A DNA stretch of 64,000 bases from Roseburia faecis (GTDB lineage: Bacteria; Bacillota; Clostridia; Lachnospirales; Lachnospiraceae), in assembly GCF_001406815.1 (NCBI RefSeq), contig NZ_CVRR01000082.1, positions 1-64,000 on the forward strand. The letters are read 5' to 3'. The notes beneath the pieces are model-generated. The model had not been told where the DNA came from. It was given only the letters and a program-made list of their open reading frames with translations, and ran no database searches. Below are positions 45,523 to 54,647 of this stretch, one piece after another. Position 1 is the stretch's first letter; each line of letters starts with the position of its first letter. Both the position numbers and the translations under genes were made by a program.

Positions 45523-46686
45523 TTGAAAAAAATCAGAGTGACAATGATTGTCATTTTTGTTGCGTTTCTTGCGCTGGTATCCGGTGAAAGCCTGCTGATG
45601 AAAGATCGTGAGTTCTCACCGAATGAAAACAGATATCTGGCAGAACCGCCCAGACTGACGGTTGACAATATATTGAGTGGAAAATTTCAGGATAGTCTTG
45701 AAAATTATCTCAGGGATCAGATCTGTTTCCGCGATGGATGGATCACGGTAAAAACCGGAATTCAGAAAGCCTGCAAAGACACAGATATCGGAGGGGCTTA
45801 TGTGGGAAAAGACGGCTATGATTTTGAAAAAATCACACCGGAAGATGTGGATGAAAAACAGATTGCCCGCAATGTGAAAGCGGTGCAGAATTTTTTCGCA
45901 AAAGCTTCTGAAAATGTAGAAAAGGACCGGATATCTTTTCTGCTTGTCCCGTCATCCGGGCTGGTAATGGCCGATAAACTTCCGGCACATGCACGGCTGT
46001 TTGATCAGGCAAAGTGTATTGACCAAATTGAAAAACAGATGAAGGACTGTCGTGTGACAGATGTGAGGGAAAAACTACTTTCCCATAATGAGGATTATAT
46101 CTATTACAAAACGGATCATCACTGGACGAGTGAGGGCGCTTACCTTGCCTATGAAACATGGTGTGACAGTACCGGGATGGAGAGCACGCCGCTGGCTGAT
46201 CTGAAAAAACAGGTTGCGACCAAAAAATTCCGTGGAAGCCTGTATTCCAAAATACTGGATGCGGATTCGGCATATGACAGTATCTGGACGTATGGAGATA
46301 CGAAGCAGAAGGCATACGGAAGTGACTGCAGTCTGACAATTGATGAAAAGAAACAGACGGACAGCTGTTACGATACAGCGCAGCTGAGTCAAAAGGATAA
46401 ATATAAATACTTTTTCGGAGATAATTACGGAACGGTACAGATTGTATCAGACCATGCCAGACATCAGGATCGCAATCTGCTCGTCATCAAGGATTCGTTT
46501 GCAAACACCTTTGTGCCGTTTGCAACAGAAAACTATGGACAGATTACCATGATTGACTTACGGTATTATAATGGAAATGTAGAGGAATATATGAAAGAAC
46601 ATAAGATTACAGATGTACTCGTTCTCTATAATATTACAAATTTTATTTCAGACCGGAATCTGTATAAACTGGTCGGAAGAATTTAA
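45523..46686 (+). CDS. DHHW family protein 1 (surface acylation partner)
   Basis: The 387-residue protein has an N-terminal signal anchor (residues about 5-25) and a large exported SGNH/AlgX-like domain. The diagnostic motif is KTDHHWTSEGAYLAY near residue 200, and a late NLLVIKDSFANTFVPF supplies the nucleophile-type serine region. Start TTG 45523 lies 9 nt after AGGAGG, which overlaps the MBOAT stop. In known systems such proteins take the acyl group from the MBOAT protein and attach it to a polysaccharide. The substrate here is unknown. Confidence 0.88.
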   Translation: MKKIRVTMIVIFVAFLALVSGESLLMKDREFSPNENRYLAEPPRLTVDNILSGKFQDSLENYLRDQICFRDGWITVKTGIQKACKDTDIGGAYVGKDGYDFEKITPEDVDEKQIARNVKAVQNFFAKASENVEKDRISFLLVPSSGLVMADKLPAHARLFDQAKCIDQIEKQMKDCRVTDVREKLLSHNEDYIYYKTDHHWTSEGAYLAYETWCDSTGMESTPLADLKKQVATKKFRGSLYSKILDADSAYDSIWTYGDTKQKAYGSDCSLTIDEKKQTDSCYDTAQLSQKDKYKYFFGDNYGTVQIVSDHARHQDRNLLVIKDSFANTFVPFATENYGQITMIDLRYYNGNVEEYMKEHKITDVLVLYNITNFISDRNLYKLVGRI

Positions 46687-46707
46687 AATGGAAAAGAGGT
46701 AAGATAA

Positions 46708-47805
46708 ATGGTTTATAAGAGAGTAAGTAAAATAATCTTTGCTGCCATACTTGCCGTAACGGTGTTTTCGGGTTGCGGGAATAGGCAGGAAGAAGGAATA
46801 GATAAGACAGAAACAGAGACCACAACACAGAAAAGCACACAGGATTCCACACAGGATGTCACGCAGGAAGTGGAAGAGGAAACAAAATATCCGTCCATCA
46901 CTTCGGATGGAAAAATAAAAGATTACAAAAGCGTTGTGACAGTGGATGATACAGCATATGAGTTATACACATATCTGGACAAAGTAGCAGACAATTATGC
47001 AAAAAGTGTAAATAAGGTAGCGGATACTCTGGCCGGAAAATCGGATGTGTATGATCTTGTCATTCCCCTCAGTTCGGGAATTACATTTCCGGATAATCTG
47101 AAAGACAAAATCTCGTCTTCCGATCAGCATGACGCCATGCAGAAGATCCAGGCAAAAATGGATAAACATGTAAAAAACGTGGACGTATATGACGTGCTTA
47201 TGCAGCATCGGACGGAGTATGAATATTTTCGGACGGATCATCATTGGACGACACTTGGTGCTTATTACGCATATACGGAATTCTGTAAAGCAAAAGGGAT
47301 TACGCCGGAATCGCTGGATGCATATAGTAAAAAACAGGATTTTGACGGATTTCTGGGATCTTTTTATAATGATACTTCGGATGCAAAGCTGAAGGCGAAT
47401 CCGGATACTGTGACAGCATATTACCCAAATGCTGAGAGCATATGCCATGTGACGGCATCGGATGGCAAAAAATATGACTGGCCGGTAATTTATGATGTTT
47501 CGAATTACAATGCGGGACTGAAATACAGTACGTTTATTGCAAGTGATAATCCATACACGGAAATTGAGAACAAGGATCTGTCGGATGGAAGTTCCTGCAT
47601 TGTTGTAAAAGAATCGTTCGGAAATGCATTTATTCCATTTCTGGTTGATCATTATCAGACGGTGTATGTCGTGGATTACCGTTATTGGACAGGAAGTATC
47701 AGTAAACTTGCACAGGACAAGAAAGTGAATGATGTGCTGTTTTTGAATAATCTTTCCATGATTCGCAATAAAAGTCTGGTAGGAAAGTTATACAGAGTGC
47801 TATAA
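46708..47805 (+). CDS. DHHW family lipoprotein 2
   Basis: The 365-residue protein is a second, diverged DHHW protein. It has a lipoprotein signal (FAAILAVTVFSGC, lipobox cysteine near residue 23), a threonine- and glutamine-rich linker, then YFRTDHHWTTLGAYYAY and a late SSCIVVKESFGNAFIPFLVDHY. Its domain layout parallels the preceding gene, so the two arose by duplication or act as a pair. AAGAGGTAAGA precedes ATG 46708. It is anchored at the outer membrane face while the first is anchored by a helix, suggesting sequential or alternative acceptors. Confidence 0.87.
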   Translation: MVYKRVSKIIFAAILAVTVFSGCGNRQEEGIDKTETETTTQKSTQDSTQDVTQEVEEETKYPSITSDGKIKDYKSVVTVDDTAYELYTYLDKVADNYAKSVNKVADTLAGKSDVYDLVIPLSSGITFPDNLKDKISSSDQHDAMQKIQAKMDKHVKNVDVYDVLMQHRTEYEYFRTDHHWTTLGAYYAYTEFCKAKGITPESLDAYSKKQDFDGFLGSFYNDTSDAKLKANPDTVTAYYPNAESICHVTASDGKKYDWPVIYDVSNYNAGLKYSTFIASDNPYTEIENKDLSDGSSCIVVKESFGNAFIPFLVDHYQTVYVVDYRYWTGSISKLAQDKKVNDVLFLNNLSMIRNKSLVGKLYRVL

Positions 47806-47856
47806 TACATTACAGTAAATAATTCCGTACAGACGATACGAAAGGAGGGGAATCCG

Positions 47857-48798
47857 GTGGTTAAATATTACAGAACAGATGACCGAAAGATTCATGAAGA
47901 ACCGACAATTCAGGATGGCGTATGGGTGCAGATGGTAAACCCCAGTGTCGCGGAGGGACAGATGGTCGCGGATGCTCTGGATATGGATGTTGAAGATGTG
48001 CTGGCCGCACTCGATGAAGAGGAGAGTTCCCGTATCGAACTACAGGATGGTTATACTCTCATTCTGGTCGATATCCCGTCGATCGAGATCCGTCATGAAA
48101 AAGAATCGTATACGACCATACCGCTTGGTATTCTGATTACATCGGGTGAGATCGTTACAGTCTGTACGGAGGATACACCGGTTCTTCAGGCGTTTTTGAA
48201 TAACCGTGTCCGGGAATTCAGCACGAAAAAAAAGCTTCGTTTTGTCTATCAGATCCTGTACCGGATTGCGGTGCTTTATCAGAGTGATCTTCGTATCATC
48301 GACAAGATGCGTACGGAGATCGAGGAACGTGTCGGGGATGATACGGAGGAAGTGGATCTGATTGCGCTGCATGAACTGGAATCGACACTGGTCTACTTTG
48401 CGACATCCCTTCGTGCCAACGGAGTAGTGCTTGACCGGCTGACAAGATACAAGCGGCTGGAGCAGTATCCGGAGGATAAGGAACTGCTCGGGGATGTAAT
48501 CGTAGAGAACCAGCAGGCAATTGAGATGACAAGTATTTACCGTGACATCATAAACGGTACCAGGGAATTGCTGTCATCGGTCATCGATAATCGGATGAAT
48601 TCCATCATGAAATCGCTGACAGTCATCACGCTGGTTATGGCGATTCCTACGGTTATTTCCGGAATTTACGGTATGAATGTCAACGAGCACTGGGTCCCGT
48701 TTGCCAATACTGCGCACGGATTTGCTATTATCATCGGAATTATGGTGATCATTTGTGTGATTATCCTGCTTCTTCTGCGAAAGAAGCGTATCCTCTAG
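47857..48798 (+). CDS. CorA-family divalent metal transporter
   Basis: The 313-residue protein has a long cytoplasmic N-terminal domain with a helical stalk and two C-terminal membrane helices. The selectivity motif YGMN is followed by VNEHWVPF in the loop between them (near residue 271). It mediates magnesium or other divalent cation transport. Start GTG 47857 follows AAAGGAGGGG. The stop codon shares the CTAG palindrome with the stop of the convergent AraC gene. Substrate preference cannot be read from the sequence. Confidence 0.92.
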   Translation: MVKYYRTDDRKIHEEPTIQDGVWVQMVNPSVAEGQMVADALDMDVEDVLAALDEEESSRIELQDGYTLILVDIPSIEIRHEKESYTTIPLGILITSGEIVTVCTEDTPVLQAFLNNRVREFSTKKKLRFVYQILYRIAVLYQSDLRIIDKMRTEIEERVGDDTEEVDLIALHELESTLVYFATSLRANGVVLDRLTRYKRLEQYPEDKELLGDVIVENQQAIEMTSIYRDIINGTRELLSSVIDNRMNSIMKSLTVITLVMAIPTVISGIYGMNVNEHWVPFANTAHGFAIIIGIMVIICVIILLLLRKKRIL

Positions 48799-49673
48799 CG
48801 GATTGAATTGCGGTATTGCAGCGGTGGGACATGAAAAGTATTTTTAAATGTCCGGATAAAATAGCTTACGTTTGGAAAGCCGCTCTGCAGTGCTGTCTCT
48901 GTGATGGAGAGACTTGTGGTTTCCAGCAGATGCTTTGCGTGGGATAACCGCAGGTACGTGATATACTGCGAGAGCGTAAGCTGGAAATGTTCCCGGAAAT
49001 ACCGGGAGATATATTTTTCGGACATATGGAAATGTCCGGCGAGATCGTGCAGAGAAATGCGAAAACAGTAATTTTGCTGAATATAAGATAACAACTCTTT
49101 CTGGAGACTGCTGGTGCTTTTGGTATGGCTGGGATAAAACAGATCCTGTTCTGCCATAAGAAGCACAAGTTTCAGGAGAAGAATGCGGGTGCCAAGCTGG
49201 TTTTGGTATCCGTTTTTTTGGTTCGCAGCAATACGGTCAGAGTTGGCGTTGATGATCTGATCAAGCAGAACGGATGCCTTTGCTGCTGTGTCGTGATCCT
49301 CTGGAAGTTTACAGGGAAAGGAGAGAGTGTGGTTCCGCAGGGGAAAGAAAAGTTCCCGTTCCAAAGAATCATCCGACTGAAACGAAATAAATTCGAGAGG
49401 AAACAGGAGGGTGTAGTAGTCGACATCCCCGGCTGCCGATCCCATCAGATGAAGCTGCCCCGGAGCAACAAAATAGACCGAACCGTCCTCAGCAGTATAT
49501 TCTTTCCCGTCAATCAGGAGGTTTAAAGGTCCTTTTTTCGTGTAAATAACTTCAAGCTCATCGTGCCAGTGTACGGGAATCTGAAAAGCATGGAAAATAT
49601 TGTGCATGTGATATTGTGTATAGGGGTAATTGTCTGTGCCGTGCGGACGGTTTTCCTTGAGTTCCGGATACAT
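48795..49673 (-). CDS. AraC-family transcriptional regulator
   Basis: The 292-residue regulator has an N-terminal cupin sensor (HNIFHAFQIPVHWHDELEVIY, EYTAEDGSVYFVAPGQLH) and a C-terminal pair of helix-turn-helices (ISLHDLAGHFHMSEKYISRYF and LSITETALQSGFPNVSYFIRTFK), ending in the usual GxxPxQYR-like VPPLQYRN. Such proteins sense small molecules, often sugars. It is transcribed divergently from the MATE exporter 130 nt away, so it may control that gene. Confidence 0.92.
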   Translation of the reverse strand: MYPELKENRPHGTDNYPYTQYHMHNIFHAFQIPVHWHDELEVIYTKKGPLNLLIDGKEYTAEDGSVYFVAPGQLHLMGSAAGDVDYYTLLFPLEFISFQSDDSLERELFFPLRNHTLSFPCKLPEDHDTAAKASVLLDQIINANSDRIAANQKNGYQNQLGTRILLLKLVLLMAEQDLFYPSHTKSTSSLQKELLSYIQQNYCFRISLHDLAGHFHMSEKYISRYFREHFQLTLSQYITYLRLSHAKHLLETTSLSITETALQSGFPNVSYFIRTFKNTFHVPPLQYRNSIR

Positions 49674-49805
49674 GAAGTCCCTCCTTCTGTCAGTTTCCTA
49701 AATTATAATGGAAAAGTAGAAATAATGCAATTATAAGGCGATAAAATGCAAGCATTTTTTGAAAAAAGGGCATAAAATGAATACGAAAGAAAGGAGATAC
49801 CATAA

Positions 49806-51131
49806 ATGGAACAGAGGAGAAAAAATTTAACGCAGCTTTTTATTCCCATTTGTCTGGAAACACTTTTGTATATGCTTTCGGGAATGGTTGATACCCTGAT
49901 GCTTTCGTCTGTAAATGATCAGGCGGTAGGGGCGGTGGGAACTGCGAATACATATATAGGGATTTTTATTATTATGTTTTCTGTGATTTCCTCCGGAATG
50001 GTGGCCGTCATGACGCAGAATATCGGGGCGGGCAGGCCGGGGGTGGCATATCAGGCCAGACAGCTTGGACTGGTATTTAATGCAGCGCTTGGCGTAATAA
50101 TGTCTCTGTTCTTATCACTCGGTGCAGGGACCATTCTCTCTGGGGTCGGTGTGGCAGATGCGCTGATGCAGCCGGCGAAAACTTATCTGCAGATCGTGGG
50201 CGGATTTTGTATTTTAAATGCACTGATTCCCATCTGCTCGAGTTATCTTCGGGCATTTGGTTTTTCGAAGGAACCGTTGTATGCATCCATTATCGGTAAT
50301 GTTATTAATTTTTGCCTGAATGCATTTTTCCTGTTTGTACTGCACAAAGGGGTAGCGGGTGTTGCTACCGCCACGGTGATCTCACGCATCATCAATCTGG
50401 TGATTGTTGTACTGCTTGGTGCTGTTTTGGTGAAAGCAAAACAGCATCCGGAGAGAGAGAGCAACCGGGCAGTGATGGGACAGATCATCCGTATCGGGCT
50501 TCCGTCCGCATGCGAGACGGCGATCTATAACGTTTCCATGACGCTGGTGATCCGTTTCCTGAATCAGATGGATGCACAGGGGCTTAATGTGACAGCGCGT
50601 TCCTACACAATGCAGATCACAAATTTTTCCTATTGTGTAGGTGCGGCACTTGCACAGGCAAATGCAATTATGACGGGATGGCATATCGGTGCGAAAGAGT
50701 ATGATGCGTGTGACCGTGGAACGAAAAAAGCAGCGGTGATCGGAGTGATTGTTGCAGTTATTCTGGAGACGGTGTTTACGCTTTGTTCCGGCTGGATTAT
50801 GCAGCTGTTTTCCAAAGATCCGCAGATGGTGTCGCTTGTCGGTAAACTTCTGGCAATTGACATCGTACTTGAGATAGGCCGTGTAACCAATCTGGTGTAC
50901 GGACAGGCATTAAAGACAAGTGGGGATGCCGTATTCCCGGTAGTGATGGGTGCCTGCTTTATGATTTTGTGTTCAGTTGGGGGAACGTATCTGTTTGGAA
51001 TCCGTCTGGGCCTTCTGGCCGTGGGCGCATACATCGGTATGACTGGTGATGAATGCGTCCGTGCCGTTGGCATGTACCTTCGCTGGAAGAGCGGAAAGTG
51101 GAAAGAAAAGGGATTGGTTAAATCCCGGTAG
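49806..51131 (+). CDS. MATE family efflux transporter
   Basis: The 441-residue protein has about twelve membrane helices. It starts RRKNLTQLFIPICLETLLYMLSGMVDTLML, the typical MATE N-terminus with the conserved MVDT, and has a pseudo-repeat in the second half (IRIGLPSACETAIYNVSMT). It exports drugs or metabolites using a cation gradient. GAAAGGAGATACC precedes the ATG. Its last 14 nt overlap the convergent methyltransferase gene. The adjacent AraC regulator is a plausible controller. Confidence 0.93.
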   Translation: MEQRRKNLTQLFIPICLETLLYMLSGMVDTLMLSSVNDQAVGAVGTANTYIGIFIIMFSVISSGMVAVMTQNIGAGRPGVAYQARQLGLVFNAALGVIMSLFLSLGAGTILSGVGVADALMQPAKTYLQIVGGFCILNALIPICSSYLRAFGFSKEPLYASIIGNVINFCLNAFFLFVLHKGVAGVATATVISRIINLVIVVLLGAVLVKAKQHPERESNRAVMGQIIRIGLPSACETAIYNVSMTLVIRFLNQMDAQGLNVTARSYTMQITNFSYCVGAALAQANAIMTGWHIGAKEYDACDRGTKKAAVIGVIVAVILETVFTLCSGWIMQLFSKDPQMVSLVGKLLAIDIVLEIGRVTNLVYGQALKTSGDAVFPVVMGACFMILCSVGGTYLFGIRLGLLAVGAYIGMTGDECVRAVGMYLRWKSGKWKEKGLVKSR

Positions 51132-52008
51132 CTTCGTAGCGCCCACTGGCACCACATGGAAGAACCAGTCCGTTGGAGGAAACCGGAAGACCGATCTCGC
51201 TGGCGGTGACTGTACCATTGGCGGTGCCAAGCACCGTGCTTATCATATAGGAAAGAACTGCCGGCTGCAGACCGGTGGTATATGAGTTAATCAGGAAGAA
51301 GAGCGGATTGTCCGTTAAAATCTGGCTGCAGAGCTGGATGAGCGGATAAACGCTCTCTTCTATTTTCCAGATTTCCCCTTTTGGTCCGCGACCGTAAGAC
51401 GGCGGGTCCATGATAATGGCATCATAATGGTTCCCACGACGGATTTCCCGCTCTACAAATTTGACACAGTCATCGACCAGCCACCGGATCGGGGCATCTT
51501 TCAGACCGGAAGAAATTGCATTTTCTTTTGCCCAGGTGACCATGCCTTTGGATGCATCTACATGGGTTACGCTTGCACCTGCCGCAGCGGCCGCAAGTGT
51601 TGCCCCACCGGTATAGGCGAAAAGATTAAGAACCTTAACCTGGCGTCCTTTGGAAACGGCGTCTGCAATGAGCTGGGAAAACCAGTTCCAGTTGGCAGCC
51701 TGTTCCGGAAATAATCCAGTATGTTTAAAACTGAAAGGTTTTAAATGAAACGTTAACTTCTTATTAATAGGCAGGGAATATTGAATGGTCCATTCTTTTG
51801 GAAGCTGGAAAAATTCCCATTCTCCACCTCCTTTGGAACTGCGGTGGTAGTGGCCGTTCATTTTGCGCCATCCTTTTTCTTTTTTCGGAGTATCCCAGAT
51901 TACCTGGGGATCTGGGCGGACGAGAAGATAATCTCCCCAGCGTTCGAGCTTTTCACCTTTTGAACAATCGATCACTTCATAGTCATTCCATTGATCTGCT
52001 AACCACAT
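51118..52008 (-). CDS. Class I SAM-dependent methyltransferase (RlmI/RlmK-like)
   Basis: The 296-residue protein has the Rossmann SAM-binding motif VLNLFAYTGGATLAAAAAGA, an acidic VDASKGMVTWAKENA segment and the catalytic-type motif MDPPSYGRGPKG. These place it with the RlmI/RlmK (YccW/YcbY) 23S rRNA methyltransferases. The N-terminal PUA domain of RlmI is absent or reduced. The FKHTGLFPEQAANW motif before the Rossmann fold is typical of the family. The target is inferred only. AGGAGG is upstream of ATG 52008. The 3' end overlaps the MATE gene by 14 nt. Confidence 0.88.
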   Translation of the reverse strand: MWLADQWNDYEVIDCSKGEKLERWGDYLLVRPDPQVIWDTPKKEKGWRKMNGHYHRSSKGGGEWEFFQLPKEWTIQYSLPINKKLTFHLKPFSFKHTGLFPEQAANWNWFSQLIADAVSKGRQVKVLNLFAYTGGATLAAAAAGASVTHVDASKGMVTWAKENAISSGLKDAPIRWLVDDCVKFVEREIRRGNHYDAIIMDPPSYGRGPKGEIWKIEESVYPLIQLCSQILTDNPLFFLINSYTTGLQPAVLSYMISTVLGTANGTVTASEIGLPVSSNGLVLPCGASGRYEATGI

Positions 52009-52128
52009 ATATCATATCCTCCTGATTTCCATCTGTATAAAACAGTAACATTATATGAAAAATAGAAAAAATAATCAATCATTAAATTTTGGGGCGAAAA
52101 AACGTAAAAGAAAAAATAAAAAAAGTTC

Positions 52129-52157
52129 TTGCTTTTTTGGAAAAGACCATGTATAAT
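52129..52157 (+). promoter_or_regulatory. Sigma-A promoter of the S10-spc operon
   Basis: TTGCTT at 52129-52134 and TATAAT at 52152-52157 with a 17-nt spacer. It precedes a leader of about 265 nt. The 120 nt to its left, up to 52008, hold nothing recognisable except the leftward methyltransferase ribosome-binding site. Confidence 0.8.
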
Positions 52158-52163
52158 ATCAAT

Positions 52164-52427
52164 TGCTGTGGCATGATAGCTGTGAAACGTGAGGTTGCTG
52201 CCTATGTGGCAGGTTTTCCGTGGAGCGAATGTCAAGTTAGGAAACTGACGACAAGTCACTGTACAAACAATATGGTCTATCAAAGATAGAAACAACGTGT
52301 GAAAAAATGCGAATCGCCTGACAATGGGGCGATACATCAAAGATGTACCGCAGGACACACACGGAGAAGTGTACAGTCACCGCTTGTCGTACTATTTACA
52401 AAGTGCGAAAAGGAGGCGACTTTTTTT
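52164..52427 (+). ncRNA. Long structured leader of the S10 operon
   Basis: About 264 nt of non-coding transcript precede rpsJ. Several hairpins are visible, for example ATCGCC/GGCGAT (52313-52318, 52328-52333) followed directly by ACATC/GATGT (52334-52338, 52342-52346). The leader ends in AAGGAGGCGAC before rpsJ. It contains no intact gene, and the open frame crossing it belongs to an upstream extension of rpsJ without a family match. It is probably a cis-acting regulatory RNA analogous in role, though not visibly in sequence, to the L4-controlled S10 leader of E. coli. Confidence 0.55.
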
Positions 52428-52745
52428 ATGGCAAGTCAAGTAATGAGAATCACTCTCAAGGCTTATGATCACGAATTAGTTGATTCATCAGCAAAGAAAA
52501 TCATCGAGACTGTAAAGAAGAACGGATCACAGGTGAGCGGACCGGTACCTCTTCCTACTAAGAAGGAAGTAGTTACAATTCTTAGAGCTACTCACAAGTA
52601 CAAAGATTCCCGTGAACAGTTCGAGCAGAGAACTCATAAGAGACTGATTGATATCGTTACACCAACTCAGAAGACTGTTGATGCTTTATCACGTCTTGAG
52701 ATGCCAGCAGGTGTTTACATCGATATTAAAATGAAACAGAAATAA
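52428..52745 (+). CDS. rpsJ: 30S ribosomal protein S10
   Basis: The 105-residue S10 starts at ATG 52428 ([15 protein letters not shown]); the in-frame extension to 52299 has no family match. Conserved [12 protein letters not shown] and [12 protein letters not shown] are present. Besides its ribosomal role it binds NusB and NusG in antitermination. It is the first gene of the S10 operon. Confidence 0.96.
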   Translation: MASQVMRITLKAYDHELVDSSAKKIIETVKKNGSQVSGPVPLPTKKEVVTILRATHKYKDSREQFEQRTHKRLIDIVTPTQKTVDALSRLEMPAGVYIDIKMKQK

Positions 52746-52890
52746 TAACTGTTTCGACAAATTATTTCGTAAGTCCTGATTAGTTATTTCATATAGATAT
52801 GGCTGCTCTAGGATGAACGGTTCCGCTACTCCACTGCAGATCAGCAGGTGGGCAAGAGGCGTTCCGCTGTAGAAAACAGGAGGTTAAACA
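52746..52890 (+). other. Structured intergenic region between rpsJ and rplC
   Basis: This 145-nt gap holds a hairpin-forming segment (CCACTGC with GCAGGTGG around 52831-52851) and then AACAGGAGG before rplC. No promoter with both boxes is clear. It may be a second regulatory region within the operon. Confidence 0.4.
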
Positions 52891-53574
52891 ATGAAGAAAG
52901 CGATTTTAGCAACAAAAGTCGGAATGACACAGATCTTCAATGCAGACGGCGTATTAGTGCCGGTTACTGTATTACAGGCTGGTCCTTGTGTTGTTACTCA
53001 GATTAAGACAGTAGACAACGATGGATACAGTGCAGTTCAGGTTGGATTTGTTGACAAGAAAGAAAAGACTGTTAACAAAGATGCCAACGGAAAGAAAGAA
53101 ATTCGCAACAGACATGGCGTAAACAAGGCTCAGATGGGTCACTTCGCTAAAGCTGGTGTATCTGGTAAGAGATTCGTTCGCGAGTTCAAGTTTGAGAACG
53201 CAGACGAGTATAAGTTAGCAGATGAAATCAAAGCTGACATCTTCGCAGAAGGTGACAAGGTTGATGTTACTGCTATTTCAAAAGGTAAAGGTTTCCAGGG
53301 TGCTATTAAGAGATTAGGTCAGCACAGAGGACCGATGGCTCATGGTTCTAAGTTCCATCGTCATCAGGGTTCTAACGGTGCATGTTCTTCTCCGAGCCGT
53401 GTATTCAAGGGAAAAGGAATGCCTGGACACATGGGTAGCGTAAAAGTTACAACTCAGAATCTTGAAGTTGTAAGAGTTGACGCAGAGAACAACTTACTGC
53501 TGATCAAGGGTGCTGTCCCAGGAGCAAAGAAAGCTCTCATCACAGTAAAAGAGACCACAAAGTCTGGTAAATAG
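52891..53574 (+). CDS. rplC: 50S ribosomal protein L3
   Basis: The 227-residue L3 starts [17 protein letters not shown], with CAGGAGG upstream, and contains the peptidyl-transferase-centre loop segment [20 protein letters not shown]. It is slightly longer than the usual 205-215 residues, with the extra length in the middle (around residues 50-75). It is one of the first proteins to assemble on 23S rRNA. Confidence 0.97.
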   Translation: MKKAILATKVGMTQIFNADGVLVPVTVLQAGPCVVTQIKTVDNDGYSAVQVGFVDKKEKTVNKDANGKKEIRNRHGVNKAQMGHFAKAGVSGKRFVREFKFENADEYKLADEIKADIFAEGDKVDVTAISKGKGFQGAIKRLGQHRGPMAHGSKFHRHQGSNGACSSPSRVFKGKGMPGHMGSVKVTTQNLEVVRVDAENNLLLIKGAVPGAKKALITVKETTKSGK

Positions 53575-53602
53575 TGCAAAGTAAGAAAGGAGGAACTTTA
53601 CG

Positions 53603-54223
53603 ATGGCTAAAGTAGCTGTTTATAATATGGAAGGTAAAGAAGTTGATTCTATCGAATTAAACGATTCCATTTTCGGCGTAGAAATTAATGAGCATTTAGT
53701 TCATATGGCTGTGCTTCAGCAGCTTGCAAATAATCGTCAGGGAACACAGAAGGCTAAGACACGTTCTGAAGTTCGCGGTGGCGGAAGAAAACCATGGAGA
53801 CAGAAGGGAACCGGTCATGCAAGACAGGGATCTACACGTTCTCCACAGTGGACAGGCGGCGGAGTTGTATTCGCTCCGGTACCAAGAGATTACTCATTCA
53901 AGCTCAACAAGAAAGAGAAGAGAGCTGCATTAAAGTCTGTTCTGACTTCTAAGGTAGCAGAGAACAAGTTCGTAGTTGTTGATGAGCTGAAATTAGATGA
54001 AATTAAGACAAAGAAGTTCGTACAGGTTATGGACAATCTGAAAGTTGAGAAGGCACTTGTTGTATTAAACGACATGGACACAAACGTGATCGCATCTGCA
54101 GCAAATATTCCAACTGTTAAGACTGCTCAGACAAACGAGCTGAATGTATTTGATGCATTAAAGTATGACAAGGTAGTTGTTACAAAGGCTGCTCTTGCAA
54201 CAATCGAGGAGGTGTATGCATAA
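53603..54223 (+). CDS. rplD: 50S ribosomal protein L4
   Basis: The 206-residue L4 has the rRNA-binding loop with [24 protein letters not shown] lining the exit tunnel, where macrolide-resistance changes occur; the residues look wild type. AAAGGAGG precedes ATG 53603. The stop overlaps the start of rplW (TAATG), indicating translational coupling. In some bacteria L4 also represses its own operon. Confidence 0.97.
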   Translation: MAKVAVYNMEGKEVDSIELNDSIFGVEINEHLVHMAVLQQLANNRQGTQKAKTRSEVRGGGRKPWRQKGTGHARQGSTRSPQWTGGGVVFAPVPRDYSFKLNKKEKRAALKSVLTSKVAENKFVVVDELKLDEIKTKKFVQVMDNLKVEKALVVLNDMDTNVIASAANIPTVKTAQTNELNVFDALKYDKVVVTKAALATIEEVYA

Positions 54224-54522
54224 TGGCAAACGTACAGTATTATGATGTAATCCTCAAACCAGTAGTAACTGAGAAGAGTATGAATGCAATGGCTGAGAAG
54301 AAATATACATTTCTTGTTCATCCGGATGCAAATAAAACTATGATCAAGGAAGCCGTAGAGAGAATGTTCGAGGGAACAAAGGTTGCCAAGGTCAACACAA
54401 TGAATTGTGAAGGCAAGAACAGAAGACGTGGAATGGTAACAGGAAAGACTGCTAAGACAAAGAAAGCAATCGTTCAGTTAACAGAGGACAGCAAGGATAT
54501 CGAGATCTTCGCTGGATTATAA
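54223..54522 (+). CDS. rplW: 50S ribosomal protein L23
   Basis: The 99-residue L23 starts at ATG 54223, overlapping the rplD stop. Conserved segments are [26 protein letters not shown] and the [16 protein letters not shown] loop that reaches the exit tunnel. It is the docking site for trigger factor and SRP at the ribosome exit. Confidence 0.97.
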   Translation: MANVQYYDVILKPVVTEKSMNAMAEKKYTFLVHPDANKTMIKEAVERMFEGTKVAKVNTMNCEGKNRRRGMVTGKTAKTKKAIVQLTEDSKDIEIFAGL

Positions 54523-54647
54523 TTCCACAAGGAGCACTTGCATAAGAGTTGCTTCGCAAGCAAGTGCGTAGGTGATGCATCAGAGATGCACCACGAACTA
54601 TGTGTCAGCGATGACACGATAATGAAAACATCGAAAGGAGAAAAACA
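54523..54647 (+). other. Three consecutive hairpins between rplW and rplB
   Basis: The 125-nt gap contains a GCACTTGC/GCAAGTGC stem (54534-54541, 54560-54567), a TGCATC/GATGCA stem (54576-54581, 54585-54590) and a GTGTCA/TGACAC stem (54602-54607, 54612-54617) with a GCGA loop. None has a T-run. Such a series in the middle of a ribosomal operon suggests RNA control or processing. Confidence 0.6.

Noticed and set aside
52299-52427. 43-codon upstream extension of rpsJ
   Set aside because: S10 homologues begin at [12 protein letters not shown] starts, the ribosome-binding site is next to 52428, and the extension overlaps leader hairpins.
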